DNA of 64,000 bases from Anaerolineae bacterium (lineage in GTDB: Bacteria; Chloroflexota; Anaerolineae; Promineifilales; Promineifilaceae). The notes beneath the pieces are model-generated. The model did not search any database. It saw nothing but the letters and a program-made list of their open reading frames with translations, and was not told the DNA's origin. The stretch's first letter is position 1, and every line of letters starts with the position of its first letter. This document shows, one piece after another, positions 1 to 8,156 of the stretch. Position numbers and translations under genes: made by a program. The stretch covers positions 124,001 to 188,000 of the forward strand of contig JAHDWJ010000009.1 of NCBI GenBank assembly GCA_023384415.1, written 5' to 3'.

Positions 1-175
1 TTTGTGAGGGGAAGCTCCACCGCCCCATCTCCTGGTAAAAATCAGCCAGGAATGGGTTTTCGGTCACGGCCTCAAACACCGGGGCCCAATTGAGCCGATC
101 CGCCAGCAGTCGTACCAGGGTGGATTTGCCGACACCAATGTTACCGGCGATGGTGATGAAAAAATGCTGCCCCAT
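1..175 (-). CDS. Deoxynucleoside kinase (dGK/dAK family), 3' part cut by window edge
   Basis: Read on the minus strand from ATG at 175, the peptide starts MGQHFFITIAGNIGVGKST and runs off the window after about 58 codons. The P-loop GNIGVGKST directly at the N-terminus, followed by a Glu in EAVTENPFLADFYQ, is the signature of the small deoxynucleoside kinases that phosphorylate deoxyadenosine or deoxyguanosine in nucleotide salvage. In this family ENPFL lies at the substrate-binding Glu. The lid and the specificity residues lie outside the window, so the preferred nucleoside cannot be read. Another small P-loop kinase is possible but fits less well. Confidence 0.8.
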   Translation of the reverse strand, partial: MGQHFFITIAGNIGVGKSTLVRLLADRLNWAPVFEAVTENPFLADFYQEMGRWSFPSQ

Positions 176-265
176 AGGTTCTGTTTCCCCTGAATAACGG
201 TTTGCCCACATATGCGGCTTTTTATCCCGACACCGGGAGAAGGGCCAGGGATGAGGGGGGTACTG

Positions 266-817
266 TTACTCTCCTAAAATGAGTCGTCCGCTTAAGGCCA
301 GCAGGCAAAATCGGATTGATTTGCCCAGCGCGGCCGCGAGCAGAAATTTCCATGCCGGCATCCGCAACGCCCCGGCTACCATCCCCCCTACATCAAAAAA
401 CGGGTTGGGTATGGCCGCCAGCACAAACACCGCCAACATGCCATACTTCTGCATCCACTCGGAAAACCGCTGATAAAGCTGGCGATTCTCAATGATGGCG
501 CGGCCGCCGATCCCTGCCAGATACCCTGTCATTTCCCCCATTGCTGCCCCAACACCCGCCGCTATACCTACAGCCAACGGATGAAGCGATCCCCCCACCA
601 AAAAAACAATGGCAAAACTGGGTGCGGGAAAGATAACCGTAGCATTCCCCAGCAAGCTAATGAGAAAAATGCCCCAATAGCCATACACGCCCAACTGTTT
701 AATTTGTTCGCGCAGTAAAAATAAGCCGAGAGTAATGGCAACAGCGCCCAAAACTGCTGCAATCTGAACTAGACGGCTCTGTGAATGGGGAGGTGGGGAG
801 GAATCAAGGGAACTCAT
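266..817 (-). CDS. VTT (DedA/SNARE-associated) domain membrane protein
   Basis: A 183-residue integral membrane protein with a short cytoplasmic N-terminus, a first membrane helix at about residues 20-36 and several more hydrophobic segments. The order of a Gly-rich GAAMGEMTGYLAG segment followed near the C-terminus by NPFFDVGGMVAGALRMP is typical of the VTT fold (DedA, TVP38, VMP1). Family members are linked to lipid scrambling and membrane homeostasis; the substrate of this one cannot be told. It is close to minimal length for the family. No operon partner is evident: a terminator-like hairpin separates it from the carboxypeptidase gene upstream. Confidence 0.8.
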   Translation of the reverse strand: MSSLDSSPPPHSQSRLVQIAAVLGAVAITLGLFLLREQIKQLGVYGYWGIFLISLLGNATVIFPAPSFAIVFLVGGSLHPLAVGIAAGVGAAMGEMTGYLAGIGGRAIIENRQLYQRFSEWMQKYGMLAVFVLAAIPNPFFDVGGMVAGALRMPAWKFLLAAALGKSIRFCLLALSGRLILGE

Positions 818-876
818 AGCCGCTGTTTGGCAACGCTGTTAATTCAGGCGCTCCGCTTATTTAGGAGGGAGCAAAA

Positions 877-915
877 TAAAACGTCAGAAACCGCTGAGAT
901 TTCTGACGTTTTGTA
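877..915 (-). terminator. Rho-independent terminator of the M32 carboxypeptidase gene
   Basis: A perfect 10-bp stem (ACGTCAGAAA at 881-890 with TTTCTGACGT at 900-909) encloses a 9-nt loop. Read on the minus strand the stem is followed by TTTTATTTT. It lies about 45 bp downstream of the stop codon of the minus-strand gene at 957-2462. The other side also has a short T-run, so some bidirectional action is possible. Confidence 0.8.
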
Positions 916-956
916 ATTTTCAATCGTTCTTACATCCAAGTATGCCCGCGCACCCG

Positions 957-2462
957 CTACACTCCGTACAGTGCCCCAAATTTGGTACGTAAATAATGCA
1001 TGTAAGGAGCAATGGTTAGAGGCCCTCCGGTAACGCGCTGGATCAATTCATCAGCGGTATATTTGCTGCCATGGCGGTAGATATTTTCTTTAAGCCAGCC
1101 ATGCAGCGTTCCAAACTGCCCCTGACGCATCTCCTCGGTGATGTTGGGATGGGCTTGTAATGCCTGGCTAAAGAACAGGCCGCTCATAATGTTGCCCAGA
1201 GTATATCCCTGAAATACACCGCCAATGAGGCCGCTGTACCAATGGACATCTTGCAGCACCCCATTTTCATCGCCAGGAGCGCGTAACCCCAGGTCAGATT
1301 CATAACGGGCATGCCACGCTTCGGGTAAATCTTTTACCGCCAATGACCCTTCTAACAATTGCATTTCCAGGTCAAAACGGATCATCACATGCAGGTTATA
1401 GGTCACTTCATCAGCATCGGTGCGGATAAGGGAGCGTTGAACTTTGTTGATGGCCCGGTAAAATTTCTCCAGGGAAACACGCCCTAATTGGGCTGGAAAG
1501 GTGGCCTGGAGTTGGGGGTAATAATGCTCCCAAAAGGGTAAGCTGCGACCCACCAAATTTTCCCACAGGCGGGATTGGCTCTCATGCACCCCCGCCGATA
1601 CGCCTCCATCCAGTGAGCCGCCTTCATAGTCGGGGTTGATTCCCTGCTCATACATGGCATGGCCGGATTCATGTAAGGTGCTAAACAGCCCTTCTCCCAG
1701 GTCGTTTTCCTTGAAGCGGGTAGTGATGCGAACATCCCCCCAGCCAAATTTAGTGGCGAACGGGTGATGGGTTTTGTCCTGGCGGCCGCGGTGGAAATCA
1801 TACCCATACGCCCGAATCACTTTTTCCCCAAATGCTTTTTGGTCGTTTTCGGGGAAATGTTCGTGTAGACATGCGTCATCTATTGATTCCTGGCTGGTGA
1901 CCGTGTGAACCAGCGGCACTAACTGTTCGCGCAGTTCGGCAAAGAGGGCGCGGATAGAGCTGGCCTTCATCCCATAATCCTGGAAATCAATGAGGGGATC
2001 GGCGATATGGTCATACCCAGGGAAACAGTTGGCCAGTCTGCGGCTCAGGTCAAGGGTTTTTTCCAGATAAGGTTGCGTAGCGGCAAAATCATTTTTGGGA
2101 CGGGCTTCGGCCCAGACGCCGTAGGAGACGGCCCCATTTTGGCTGAGTTCACCGACGAGAGCAGGGGGGACTTTAACCGCTTTTTCATAGTTACGCCGGC
2201 TGACGGTGATGAATCGGGCGTCGTCGCTGTCTGGGTCAAGGGAGGCGGCATATGGTTCCAATTCATCTAGCAGTTTGCCGATGGCCGGGTCTGTGGCTTT
2301 TTCTTGAGATAGTTTGCTCAGGGTAGCCAGATGGCGGCCGCGTGAGGCAGCCCCGCCTGGTGGCATGTAGACGGCCTGGTCCCAACCTAGAACGGCGGCG
2401 GCCGCGTTTAGATCAGACGCTTCTAAAAGCCGTTGTTTTAATTCGGCTAGTTTTTTTTCCAT
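957..2462 (-). CDS. M32 family metallocarboxypeptidase (Taq/Pfu carboxypeptidase type)
   Basis: The 501-residue protein starts at 2462, preceded by GGAG at 7-nt spacing; an upstream in-frame start at 2534 would add 24 residues that do not look like the family. It carries the HEXXH zinc motif as LHESGHAMYEQG near residue 260, and the overall length of about 500 residues matches cytosolic M32 carboxypeptidases, which remove C-terminal amino acids with broad specificity. The C-terminal block with IRFDLEMQLLEG is also typical of the family. There is no signal peptide, so it should act in the cytoplasm on peptides. Its start lies 62 bp past the stop of the upstream hydrolase gene, so the two may share a transcript. 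Confidence 0.92.
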   Translation of the reverse strand: MEKKLAELKQRLLEASDLNAAAAVLGWDQAVYMPPGGAASRGRHLATLSKLSQEKATDPAIGKLLDELEPYAASLDPDSDDARFITVSRRNYEKAVKVPPALVGELSQNGAVSYGVWAEARPKNDFAATQPYLEKTLDLSRRLANCFPGYDHIADPLIDFQDYGMKASSIRALFAELREQLVPLVHTVTSQESIDDACLHEHFPENDQKAFGEKVIRAYGYDFHRGRQDKTHHPFATKFGWGDVRITTRFKENDLGEGLFSTLHESGHAMYEQGINPDYEGGSLDGGVSAGVHESQSRLWENLVGRSLPFWEHYYPQLQATFPAQLGRVSLEKFYRAINKVQRSLIRTDADEVTYNLHVMIRFDLEMQLLEGSLAVKDLPEAWHARYESDLGLRAPGDENGVLQDVHWYSGLIGGVFQGYTLGNIMSGLFFSQALQAHPNITEEMRQGQFGTLHGWLKENIYRHGSKYTADELIQRVTGGPLTIAPYMHYLRTKFGALYGV

Positions 2463-2524
2463 GTGATTGCTCCATTTGCCGGAATCCCGGCACGAGTTGT
2501 TGATGAGCAGAAAGTATATCCAGT

Positions 2525-4702
2525 TTAGGGCCAAGATGAAAACGACAATTGGAAGCCGATTCTATCCAGATAAATTTCCCCAGCCTGGCTTTGGTTAAAC
2601 TGGAAACGGATTATTTGTAGGGTAGACGGGTCAAAGGCGGGATTCGCGGCCGCAAACGCCGACAAAGGCAGCCTAAATGTTTGCAGCACTGTCTCGCTCT
2701 CACGGACATAACGAGCTTCTTCATACAGAGGCCAACGGCTGTTTTCTACCGGGAGCTGAGGCAGCAGGGTGGCAAACTGGCTGAGCGGCAGGCTGACGCT
2801 GATCCCTTGAGCATCAATGAGGGTAATAGAAAAGTCAAGCGGCTGTTCACGGTTGGTACTGTCTGCGGCCGCAAACATCAACATATCTTGGATGGTCAAA
2901 TCGTCTGCCAGGCCATCGGGCAAAAAAAGCTCATATTGCCCTTGCCCCCCGCTCCAGCCCAGATGAACTACCTGGTTTTCCTGGCTGCTGCCACTGCGGA
3001 AAATCAACCCTTGTTCTCGCCACACCCGCAGCCCCCATCCCCGGCTAATACCGCCAGCCACGCTTAAACTGGTCACGTCCACATCTTCCTCAAAATCGGC
3101 CAACAGGCGGAAATGGCTATCTTCATATTGGTTGATGTAATAGGTGTCGGGCAGCCACGCGGCCGCGTAGCGCCAATCCTGAAACATAGGGCGGTAAACC
3201 GTTTCCCCGCGCAGGGTGGTGTGTAGAAACCCTGTCAGCATCACCCTGGCAATTTGCTGCTGCTCCTCAGCCGGGAGCAACGCCTGAGTGTTCAGATAAA
3301 GGCGACGTGGCCAGTCCAGATCGTATTCACCCCACGCCGTATTAAACTGCCCATGGTTGGCCCGGTAAATATACAGGCCGGCCTTAAACCAATCCCCATC
3401 GCCAGAAAAATTGACCCGTTGGTACTGACGCAGGCCGTTATAGCCGCTCACATCACTGTCATGCGACCCGTGTAGGACCAAATAATGCGTGTCACCGAGA
3501 GGGAGCGGTTGGCTGGCTGGTTGATATTGTTGGTCGGTGGGGGCAATAGCTATCAGGGCACGGATGTTAAAATTAAACCGGAGCAAGATGTTGGCGTTAT
3601 CGGGATAATGGTCTAAACGGTTGAACGCGGCCGCAATCGCCACCGCTTCTCCCCCCCGTGAATGCCCTATCAGAGCAATTTGCTCCAGGTTTACCTTCCC
3701 GGTGAGAGGATTGCTCGGAGTGTAATGCCATTCTTGCCATAACTGCAAATGCTGCAAAATCATCCAGGCCCGGGCGTCATTTTCCCCATTAACTGCTCCA
3801 GTAAAATAGCCATTAAAAAAGTTGGCATCTATGGAGACAAAAATATATCCATGTGAGGCCAGATGTTCTCCCAGGTAGGCATACCCCACATCCGAAAAAT
3901 TGGTCATATTATGGTTGCCGTGCATCATCAACACCAGCGGGAATGGCCCTTCACCAACAGGCAGCCATACCCGGCCATTGCGGGGGAAACGGGTGGGATC
4001 AAACCCCCAGAACAGTTCCCGGCTTTCCCGCTTGATCCCCTCACGCCAACCCATAAATTGGGCCACGCTGATAGATTCGGTAAACAGATCCGCTTCTTCG
4101 GCAAATTCAGACCGGTGGCGGTCGTTCCCGCTCCCATAGGTGAACGTTGTTACATCATAAGGGCCTGGCCGGCCGGGATCAGGGGCATTGAGAATGAAAC
4201 CAACCGGTTCGGGCAGGTCCAGGTCTATCAGGTGGGCGTCGCTGCCGGAATCGGTGAAGGCATACACCAGAGCGGCATTTAGCCCTAACCCCAACAGCAG
4301 GACCGGCCACAGCCAACGCCGCCGCCGCCAGATAATCTGCCCCCAGGCCCAGCCAGTGAGTAAAACGGCTCCCAGACCGGCCAGCCAGATAGGATAGACC
4401 TGAGCCAGGTTGATATGAAGGGCCTGGGCAAGGGCAACCGCGGCCGCGACCAATACGCCCACCAGTTTCCAGGGCAAATGGGGGATAATCTTCACCATTA
4501 GCCAGGCAGCGGTCCAGCTGACTATCAACCCCGCCACCCCCAGGAGCAGCCCGGCCAGGATATCTACCCCCATTCCCAGACCCGATTGCAGGCTAAAGCC
4601 CCCGAACGCGGCCGCGAGCAGGGCCAGCCCCCCCAGCCACCAGATCATGCCTCGCTGTGCTTCTGGGTCAGGCTTCAATTTTGCCAACCAACGCCATACC
4701 AT
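2525..4702 (-). CDS. Membrane-anchored alpha/beta hydrolase with C-terminal beta-rich region
   Basis: A 725-residue protein. Residues 20-150 hold about five hydrophobic helices interrupted by a basic RRRR stretch. The soluble part contains an alpha/beta-hydrolase core: LVLMMHGNHNM forms the oxyanion strand-loop and GHSRGGE near residue 346 is the nucleophile elbow with Ser; a later LVLHGSHDSDVSG supplies the acidic residue region and NHGQF a plausible His. The last 200 residues look beta-rich and end in a segment reading QIIRFQFNQSQAGEIYLDRIGF, which resembles a carbohydrate-binding-like sandwich. Substrate unknown; the Ser-Arg-Gly-Gly elbow is typical of chlorophyllase/PAF-acetylhydrolase-like lipases. 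It is probably anchored with the catalytic domain outside the membrane. Confidence 0.7.
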   Translation of the reverse strand: MVWRWLAKLKPDPEAQRGMIWWLGGLALLAAAFGGFSLQSGLGMGVDILAGLLLGVAGLIVSWTAAWLMVKIIPHLPWKLVGVLVAAAVALAQALHINLAQVYPIWLAGLGAVLLTGWAWGQIIWRRRRWLWPVLLLGLGLNAALVYAFTDSGSDAHLIDLDLPEPVGFILNAPDPGRPGPYDVTTFTYGSGNDRHRSEFAEEADLFTESISVAQFMGWREGIKRESRELFWGFDPTRFPRNGRVWLPVGEGPFPLVLMMHGNHNMTNFSDVGYAYLGEHLASHGYIFVSIDANFFNGYFTGAVNGENDARAWMILQHLQLWQEWHYTPSNPLTGKVNLEQIALIGHSRGGEAVAIAAAFNRLDHYPDNANILLRFNFNIRALIAIAPTDQQYQPASQPLPLGDTHYLVLHGSHDSDVSGYNGLRQYQRVNFSGDGDWFKAGLYIYRANHGQFNTAWGEYDLDWPRRLYLNTQALLPAEEQQQIARVMLTGFLHTTLRGETVYRPMFQDWRYAAAWLPDTYYINQYEDSHFRLLADFEEDVDVTSLSVAGGISRGWGLRVWREQGLIFRSGSSQENQVVHLGWSGGQGQYELFLPDGLADDLTIQDMLMFAAADSTNREQPLDFSITLIDAQGISVSLPLSQFATLLPQLPVENSRWPLYEEARYVRESETVLQTFRLPLSAFAAANPAFDPSTLQIIRFQFNQSQAGEIYLDRIGFQLSFSSWP

Positions 4703-4769
4703 CTTTGTTTCTACCTTCCGAGACTCTGGCGAAAATTGATTTCACCAGTGGTAATAACCAATCCACTGA

Positions 4770-4815
4770 TACAGTAATAACCAGTGGTCAGATCAAAAAA
4801 CCCCAAACCCCAGCC
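4770..4815. repeat. Dispersed intergenic repeat (partner at 17846-17886)
   Basis: The stretch TAATAACCAGTGGTCAG followed by NTCAAAAAA and a CCAnACCCCAG tail occurs here, just after the stop of the lipoprotein gene, and again at 17846-17886 after the pullulanase stop. The two copies differ at only a few positions over about 40 bp. The preceding bases (CCAGTGG and CCACTG) could form a small hairpin, so the element may act in 3'-end formation. Confidence 0.6.
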
Positions 4816-4822
4816 CGTTTCT

Positions 4823-6106
4823 CTACCGCACGACAATCTGCACATAAAACGATACATTCGCATTGGCCCCCAGGCCAAAAAACACGCCCCGCTCATTGCT
4901 CAACTGCCAGTCGCTGCGGTAACTGCCTGGGGCAGCCGGGGCCTTGAGGGTGACGCTTAACTCCACTTCCTGCCCTGGCCCTATGGCTGTGGCTAGAAAT
5001 TGTGACCCGGTGAACCCCATGGCATCCCCTTCCACAAACTCCAGGGCATACGCTGTTGTCCAGGTGCAGTCACCGCTATTCCGCAGCCGCCACGTTTTAA
5101 CAAACTCCTGCCCTGGGGCCAAAACAGTGTTATCGGGAATAGTCACATCTGCGACAAAGGTTACCCGGTTGCTACAGGCGGTTTCAACCGTAGAAGCAAC
5201 CAACTGGTAATCCCAGCCGAAATCTACCCCCGTTTTTACCTCACCGGCGGTTAGATCAACGGTGCTGTTAATGACCGCCTCATTAACGCGGGGGTATGTC
5301 CAGAGGCCAGGGGGAAGAATACCAATGTTGATGTCGCTAAAGGCATTGATGGAGACGCAGTGGCGGCCGGCCGGCACCCCGCTAAATAGATAGCTGCCAG
5401 TGCCATCGGTGCGGGTGGTAGTGAAGATGAGGTCGCTGCTGGGGGTGCCATCGGCCGGGCAGTCTCCAGGGCTAAGAGTAATTTCGACACCAATGAGCCG
5501 GGATTCGCTCTCGTCTTGGATACCATCTGCCCGGTAACTCCCTTCGCCCAATTCAACGCAGCCTGCTGAGGGAGAGCCGTCGGGCAGGAAGTCGCAATAA
5601 TCGTGCCAGACCGCGCCGCGAATGACGCCGCCGCCGCCTTCTTCTGGGGCAGTGGGGAAAGCAGTTTCGCCAACCTGGAAGCTGGCTATTTTGTCCCCAA
5701 CTTCCACTTGATAGAAGCCGTCGGGGAGATCGGGTAGGTCCAGGGAGATGGAATCGGTGAACGGGATCAACGCTTCGGTGCATACGGCATCTTGTTCTTG
5801 CTCTGCCTGAACCTTAATGAGGAAACGATCTCCCTGCCGCTCCTGGGTGAAACCGACCAACCGGGCGCAGCCGTTGGGCAGGCTGCCGTTGATGATGACA
5901 TCTACCTGGATGGGGTTGGCTTGCAGAACGAGCAGGCGCACATTGTCAATAATCGGCTCCACGGAAAGGTAGAGGATTTCAGTGGTGACGGGCATGGGGA
6001 TTGGGGTTGTCTGGAGTGTGGACTGGTTGGTATCGCCACCACGATTTTGGCACGCGGCCGCGAACAATATCACTCCCAAAACCCATAATAAGCGTTGTTT
6101 GATCAT
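4823..6106 (-). CDS. Lipoprotein with SdrD-B-like and NBR1 Ig-like domains
   Basis: The 427-residue product has a lipoprotein signal (MIKQRLLWVLGVILFAAAC, lipobox Cys at 19). Middle residues (about 155-300), beginning GGVIRGAVWHDYCDF and containing DGTGSYLFSGVPAGRHCV, match the calcium-binding SdrD B / Cna-B-like fold of surface proteins. The C-terminal hundred residues, with PGQEFVKTWRLRNSGDCTW and SDWQLSNERGVFFG, are a typical NBR1 Ig-like domain, common in Chloroflexota exported proteins. It is therefore an outward-facing, probably structural or ligand-binding lipoprotein. Its leader contains a repeat cassette shared with the acyl-CoA dehydrogenase gene (see 6123-6205). No catalytic residues were recognised. 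Confidence 0.75.
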   Translation of the reverse strand: MIKQRLLWVLGVILFAAACQNRGGDTNQSTLQTTPIPMPVTTEILYLSVEPIIDNVRLLVLQANPIQVDVIINGSLPNGCARLVGFTQERQGDRFLIKVQAEQEQDAVCTEALIPFTDSISLDLPDLPDGFYQVEVGDKIASFQVGETAFPTAPEEGGGGVIRGAVWHDYCDFLPDGSPSAGCVELGEGSYRADGIQDESESRLIGVEITLSPGDCPADGTPSSDLIFTTTRTDGTGSYLFSGVPAGRHCVSINAFSDINIGILPPGLWTYPRVNEAVINSTVDLTAGEVKTGVDFGWDYQLVASTVETACSNRVTFVADVTIPDNTVLAPGQEFVKTWRLRNSGDCTWTTAYALEFVEGDAMGFTGSQFLATAIGPGQEVELSVTLKAPAAPGSYRSDWQLSNERGVFFGLGANANVSFYVQIVVR

Positions 6107-6122
6107 GTTGACTCCTATGAAA

Positions 6123-6205
6123 ATAAGGATGAATTATGAATTAGGAATTATGAAAGAGGTCTCACGCGCCAACTCGTTACGCGCAAACGTGCTTTTTATT
6201 ACCGC
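6123..6205 (-). repeat. Leader cassette with heptad words, shared with 18240-18305
   Basis: Immediately upstream of the lipoprotein ribosome-binding site, the sequence contains GAATTAT/GAATTAG heptads, then GGTCTCACGCG, then GCGCAAACGTGCTTTTT. The reverse complement of 18240-18305, before the acyl-CoA dehydrogenase start, is the same string except for a 15-nt insertion here and a few substitutions. In both places the cassette points the same way relative to the gene and ends about 20 nt before the start codon. It may be a mobile or copied 5'-untranslated region. Confidence 0.7.
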
Positions 6206-6323
6206 TGCTGAACCCCGCTCATCTTGTCTCCTTCCTACAGTTCCAACGAGTTCCCACGCGCTTTTTCATTGATTGGCGTCAATTCAGGCCATTTAGGCTC
6301 AAGCAAGTGTTCTCTCTATAGTA

Positions 6324-6362
6324 ACAAAAAAACCCGCTTTGTTGTTAACCAAAGCGGGTTTG
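6324..6362 (-). terminator. Rho-independent terminator of the yccF-like gene
   Basis: A perfect 11-bp stem (AACCCGCTTTG at 6331-6341 with CAAAGCGGGTT at 6350-6360) has an 8-nt loop and, read on the minus strand, is followed by seven T residues. It sits 40 bp downstream of the stop codon of the gene at 6399-6767. Confidence 0.88.
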
Positions 6363-6398
6363 CTATTGCGATGCGTAGGAATTGGCTGACGCGGCCGC

Positions 6399-6767
6399 TT
6401 ATTTGAGCGAATAGCTAAATGGGAACAAGGCCACCGGGATCAGCTTAAAATGCTGTTTGCCAAACGGGATGCCCACAATCGTGACCATGAAGATAAGGCC
6501 CGCCACCAAATGGGCGACGGCGATCTCCCAACCAAATAAGATGACCCAGACGACATCAAACACCATGCGCAGGAACCCTTCCCCCTGGTGTTGGGGTACC
6601 ACCTCTTTGCCGAATGGAGCAAAGGTGGCTATGCCCAGGTTGATGGATTGGATGCCAAATGGGATGCCCACGATGGTAAGGCACAGGGCTAACCCACCTA
6701 AAATGTATCCCAAACCGGTGATCAGCCCCCCGAAAATTAACCAGATGATATTGCCAAGTAAACTCAT
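6399..6767 (-). CDS. YccF-domain inner membrane protein
   Basis: A 122-residue protein with two copies of the YccF pattern: N-terminal GNIIWLIFGGLITGLGYILGG...TIVGIPFG and C-terminal VVWVILFGWEIAVAHLVAGL...TIVGIPFGKQHFKL. This duplicated TIVGIPFG signature identifies the family with confidence, although its molecular function is not known. Four membrane helices are expected. The gene is a single transcription unit with its own terminator, and its leader contains GGATGAA heptad words. Confidence 0.88.
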   Translation of the reverse strand: MSLLGNIIWLIFGGLITGLGYILGGLALCLTIVGIPFGIQSINLGIATFAPFGKEVVPQHQGEGFLRMVFDVVWVILFGWEIAVAHLVAGLIFMVTIVGIPFGKQHFKLIPVALFPFSYSLK

Positions 6768-6785
6768 AGTAAACCCCCTTTACAA

Positions 6786-6850
6786 TTAGGAAGGATGAAG
6801 GATGAAGGATGAAATTCGCCAGCTCGCAGACTGGCAAACTCGCCAACTAG
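6786..6850. repeat. Heptad word repeats in the yccF leader
   Basis: Three and a half tandem copies of a 7-nt word (AGGATGA) are followed by a second word type based on CTCGCCA/ACTGGCA with roughly 7-8-nt spacing. On the minus strand this places TCATCCT heptads directly upstream of the yccF ribosome-binding site. Confidence 0.7.
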
Positions 6851-6925
6851 CCATACCTCTTTATACGCGCTGCTGGTAGTTCCGTTGCAATTTGTCTGGA
6901 TGGGGGTCACGAGATACGATCAATT

Positions 6926-8038
6926 ATGGCAATGGATGGTGTTATGATACCTCTAGCAGCACAGCCTGAAAATGAGCAGCCAGCGTTCCCTAAGCGGTGC
7001 CCTTATTTTGGTTCGGCAGATGACCCAGAGACAGCGACGTTATACCCTTCTCCCATTGGCTGCTGTTACCGGTCGCGGCCGCAACAACCTATCACCCTGG
7101 AGCATCAAGCGGCCGCCTGCCTGACTGTTCAATTTCATACCTGCCCGATGTTGGCCCAGGCCGCCCCGGTGCGCCTGCCAAAAGAGCTGCGCCGCAAAGG
7201 AGCGTATCAATTTGATCCAGATAGCAGGCAATCTCGTTGGCCAACGATTGTCACCTGGCTCTTGTTGGGCTGTTTAGGGGTGATATTTCTCTGGCTTGGG
7301 CGAACGGGGTGGGGGGTGACGCCGGCGGTTGAGGAGCCGGCGGCGGTTATCTTCTTTACTCCCACCGTATCCCCTACCCCAGAGATGGTGGTCACGCCAA
7401 CGGTGCGCCCTTCGCTTACGCCGACGGCAAAGGTTTTGCCTACTTTGACCGTGCCCTTTACTTTTACCCCTCGCCTGCCGACTGCGACTGCGCCGGCCCC
7501 AACAGCTACACTAACCCCGGCCGTCACCCGAGAAAGTTCCCCGGTGGAAGGTTTGACCGCGGCCGCGTTGGTCAACGTCCGCACTGGCCCCCATCTCAGC
7601 TACCCCACCGCCTGGCAGTTGGAAGCGGCCGCGTCTCCCCTGACCATCACCGGGCAAACGGCCGATGGGGCGTGGCTTCAGGTTTGTTGTGCCAATGGGA
7701 TCGGCGGGTGGGTAGCCAGAGAGATGCTCACGGTAGATGATGATTTAGCCAATGTGCCGGTTATTCCTTTGCCGCGGCCGCGTCTGGTCATTATGCCAGT
7801 ACGCCTGAACATCCGTGCCGGCCCAGGCATTGTCTACCCGGTTTTAACCATTGGCGAAGTGGGGGCTGAATACGAAATCATCGCCAGTTATGACGAAGGG
7901 TTGTGGTGGCAAATTTGCTGCGTTAGCGGGCAGTCGGGCTGGGTCATTGGTGAATCGGTTACCGTTTACGGAGCTACCAACACCATTCCCCCTGCCGTCA
8001 TCATCCCCCCAACCCCTACGGAGACGGTTGAGCCGTAG
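6926..8038 (+). CDS. Membrane-anchored protein with N-terminal Cys cluster and two SH3b domains
   Basis: A 370-residue protein. The N-terminal 50 residues hold a spaced Cys set (CPYFGSADDP, PIGCCY, HQAAACLT, HTCPML), a pattern I know from Chloroflexota proteins that also carry LysM or SH3 domains. A single membrane helix (about residues 108-125, TWLLLGCLGVIFLWLG) follows, then a Pro/Thr-rich linker of about 75 residues, then two bacterial SH3 domains (LVNVRTGPHLSYPTAW and RLNIRAGPGIVYPVL). The topology suggests a cytoplasmic Cys module and wall-binding domains outside. Possible start codons are at 6926, 6932 and 6944; no clear ribosome-binding site is visible. The Cys module may bind zinc, but that is inference. 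Confidence 0.75.
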   Translation: MAMDGVMIPLAAQPENEQPAFPKRCPYFGSADDPETATLYPSPIGCCYRSRPQQPITLEHQAAACLTVQFHTCPMLAQAAPVRLPKELRRKGAYQFDPDSRQSRWPTIVTWLLLGCLGVIFLWLGRTGWGVTPAVEEPAAVIFFTPTVSPTPEMVVTPTVRPSLTPTAKVLPTLTVPFTFTPRLPTATAPAPTATLTPAVTRESSPVEGLTAAALVNVRTGPHLSYPTAWQLEAAASPLTITGQTADGAWLQVCCANGIGGWVAREMLTVDDDLANVPVIPLPRPRLVIMPVRLNIRAGPGIVYPVLTIGEVGAEYEIIASYDEGLWWQICCVSGQSGWVIGESVTVYGATNTIPPAVIIPPTPTETVEP

Positions 8039-8050
8039 GGGTTAGTTTTG
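8011..8050 (+). terminator. Terminator overlapping the SH3b gene stop codon
   Basis: A perfect 11-bp stem (AACCCCTACGG at 8011-8021 with CCGTAGGGGTT at 8033-8043) with an 11-nt loop is followed by AGTTTTG. The stop codon TAG lies inside the descending arm, so the last codons also encode the hairpin. The T-run is short. Confidence 0.6.
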
Positions 8051-8146
8051 AGTTCCGAGTTTCGAGTTTGCCTCTTTTGATCATTATTGGATATTTGTGC
8101 GACTCGCCCATTCGCCCGCTCGCCGATTCGCAAACTCGCTCACGCA
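8048..8146. repeat. Heptad and octad word repeats before the NDP-sugar dehydrogenase
   Basis: GAGTTCC/GAGTTTC heptads at 8050-8070 are followed by five octads of the type GACTCGCC, CATTCGCC, CGCTCGCC at 8100-8146. The last octad abuts the AAGGA ribosome-binding site of the next gene. The block happens to be open in the reading frame of that gene, which makes an artificially early start at 8097 possible. Confidence 0.7.
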
Positions 8147-8156
8147 AGGATATACC

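Noticed and set aside
8097..8156. Longer N-terminus of the nucleotide-sugar dehydrogenase
   Set aside because: It reads through octad repeats; AAGGA precedes ATG 8157 and the Rossmann motif follows at the usual distance.
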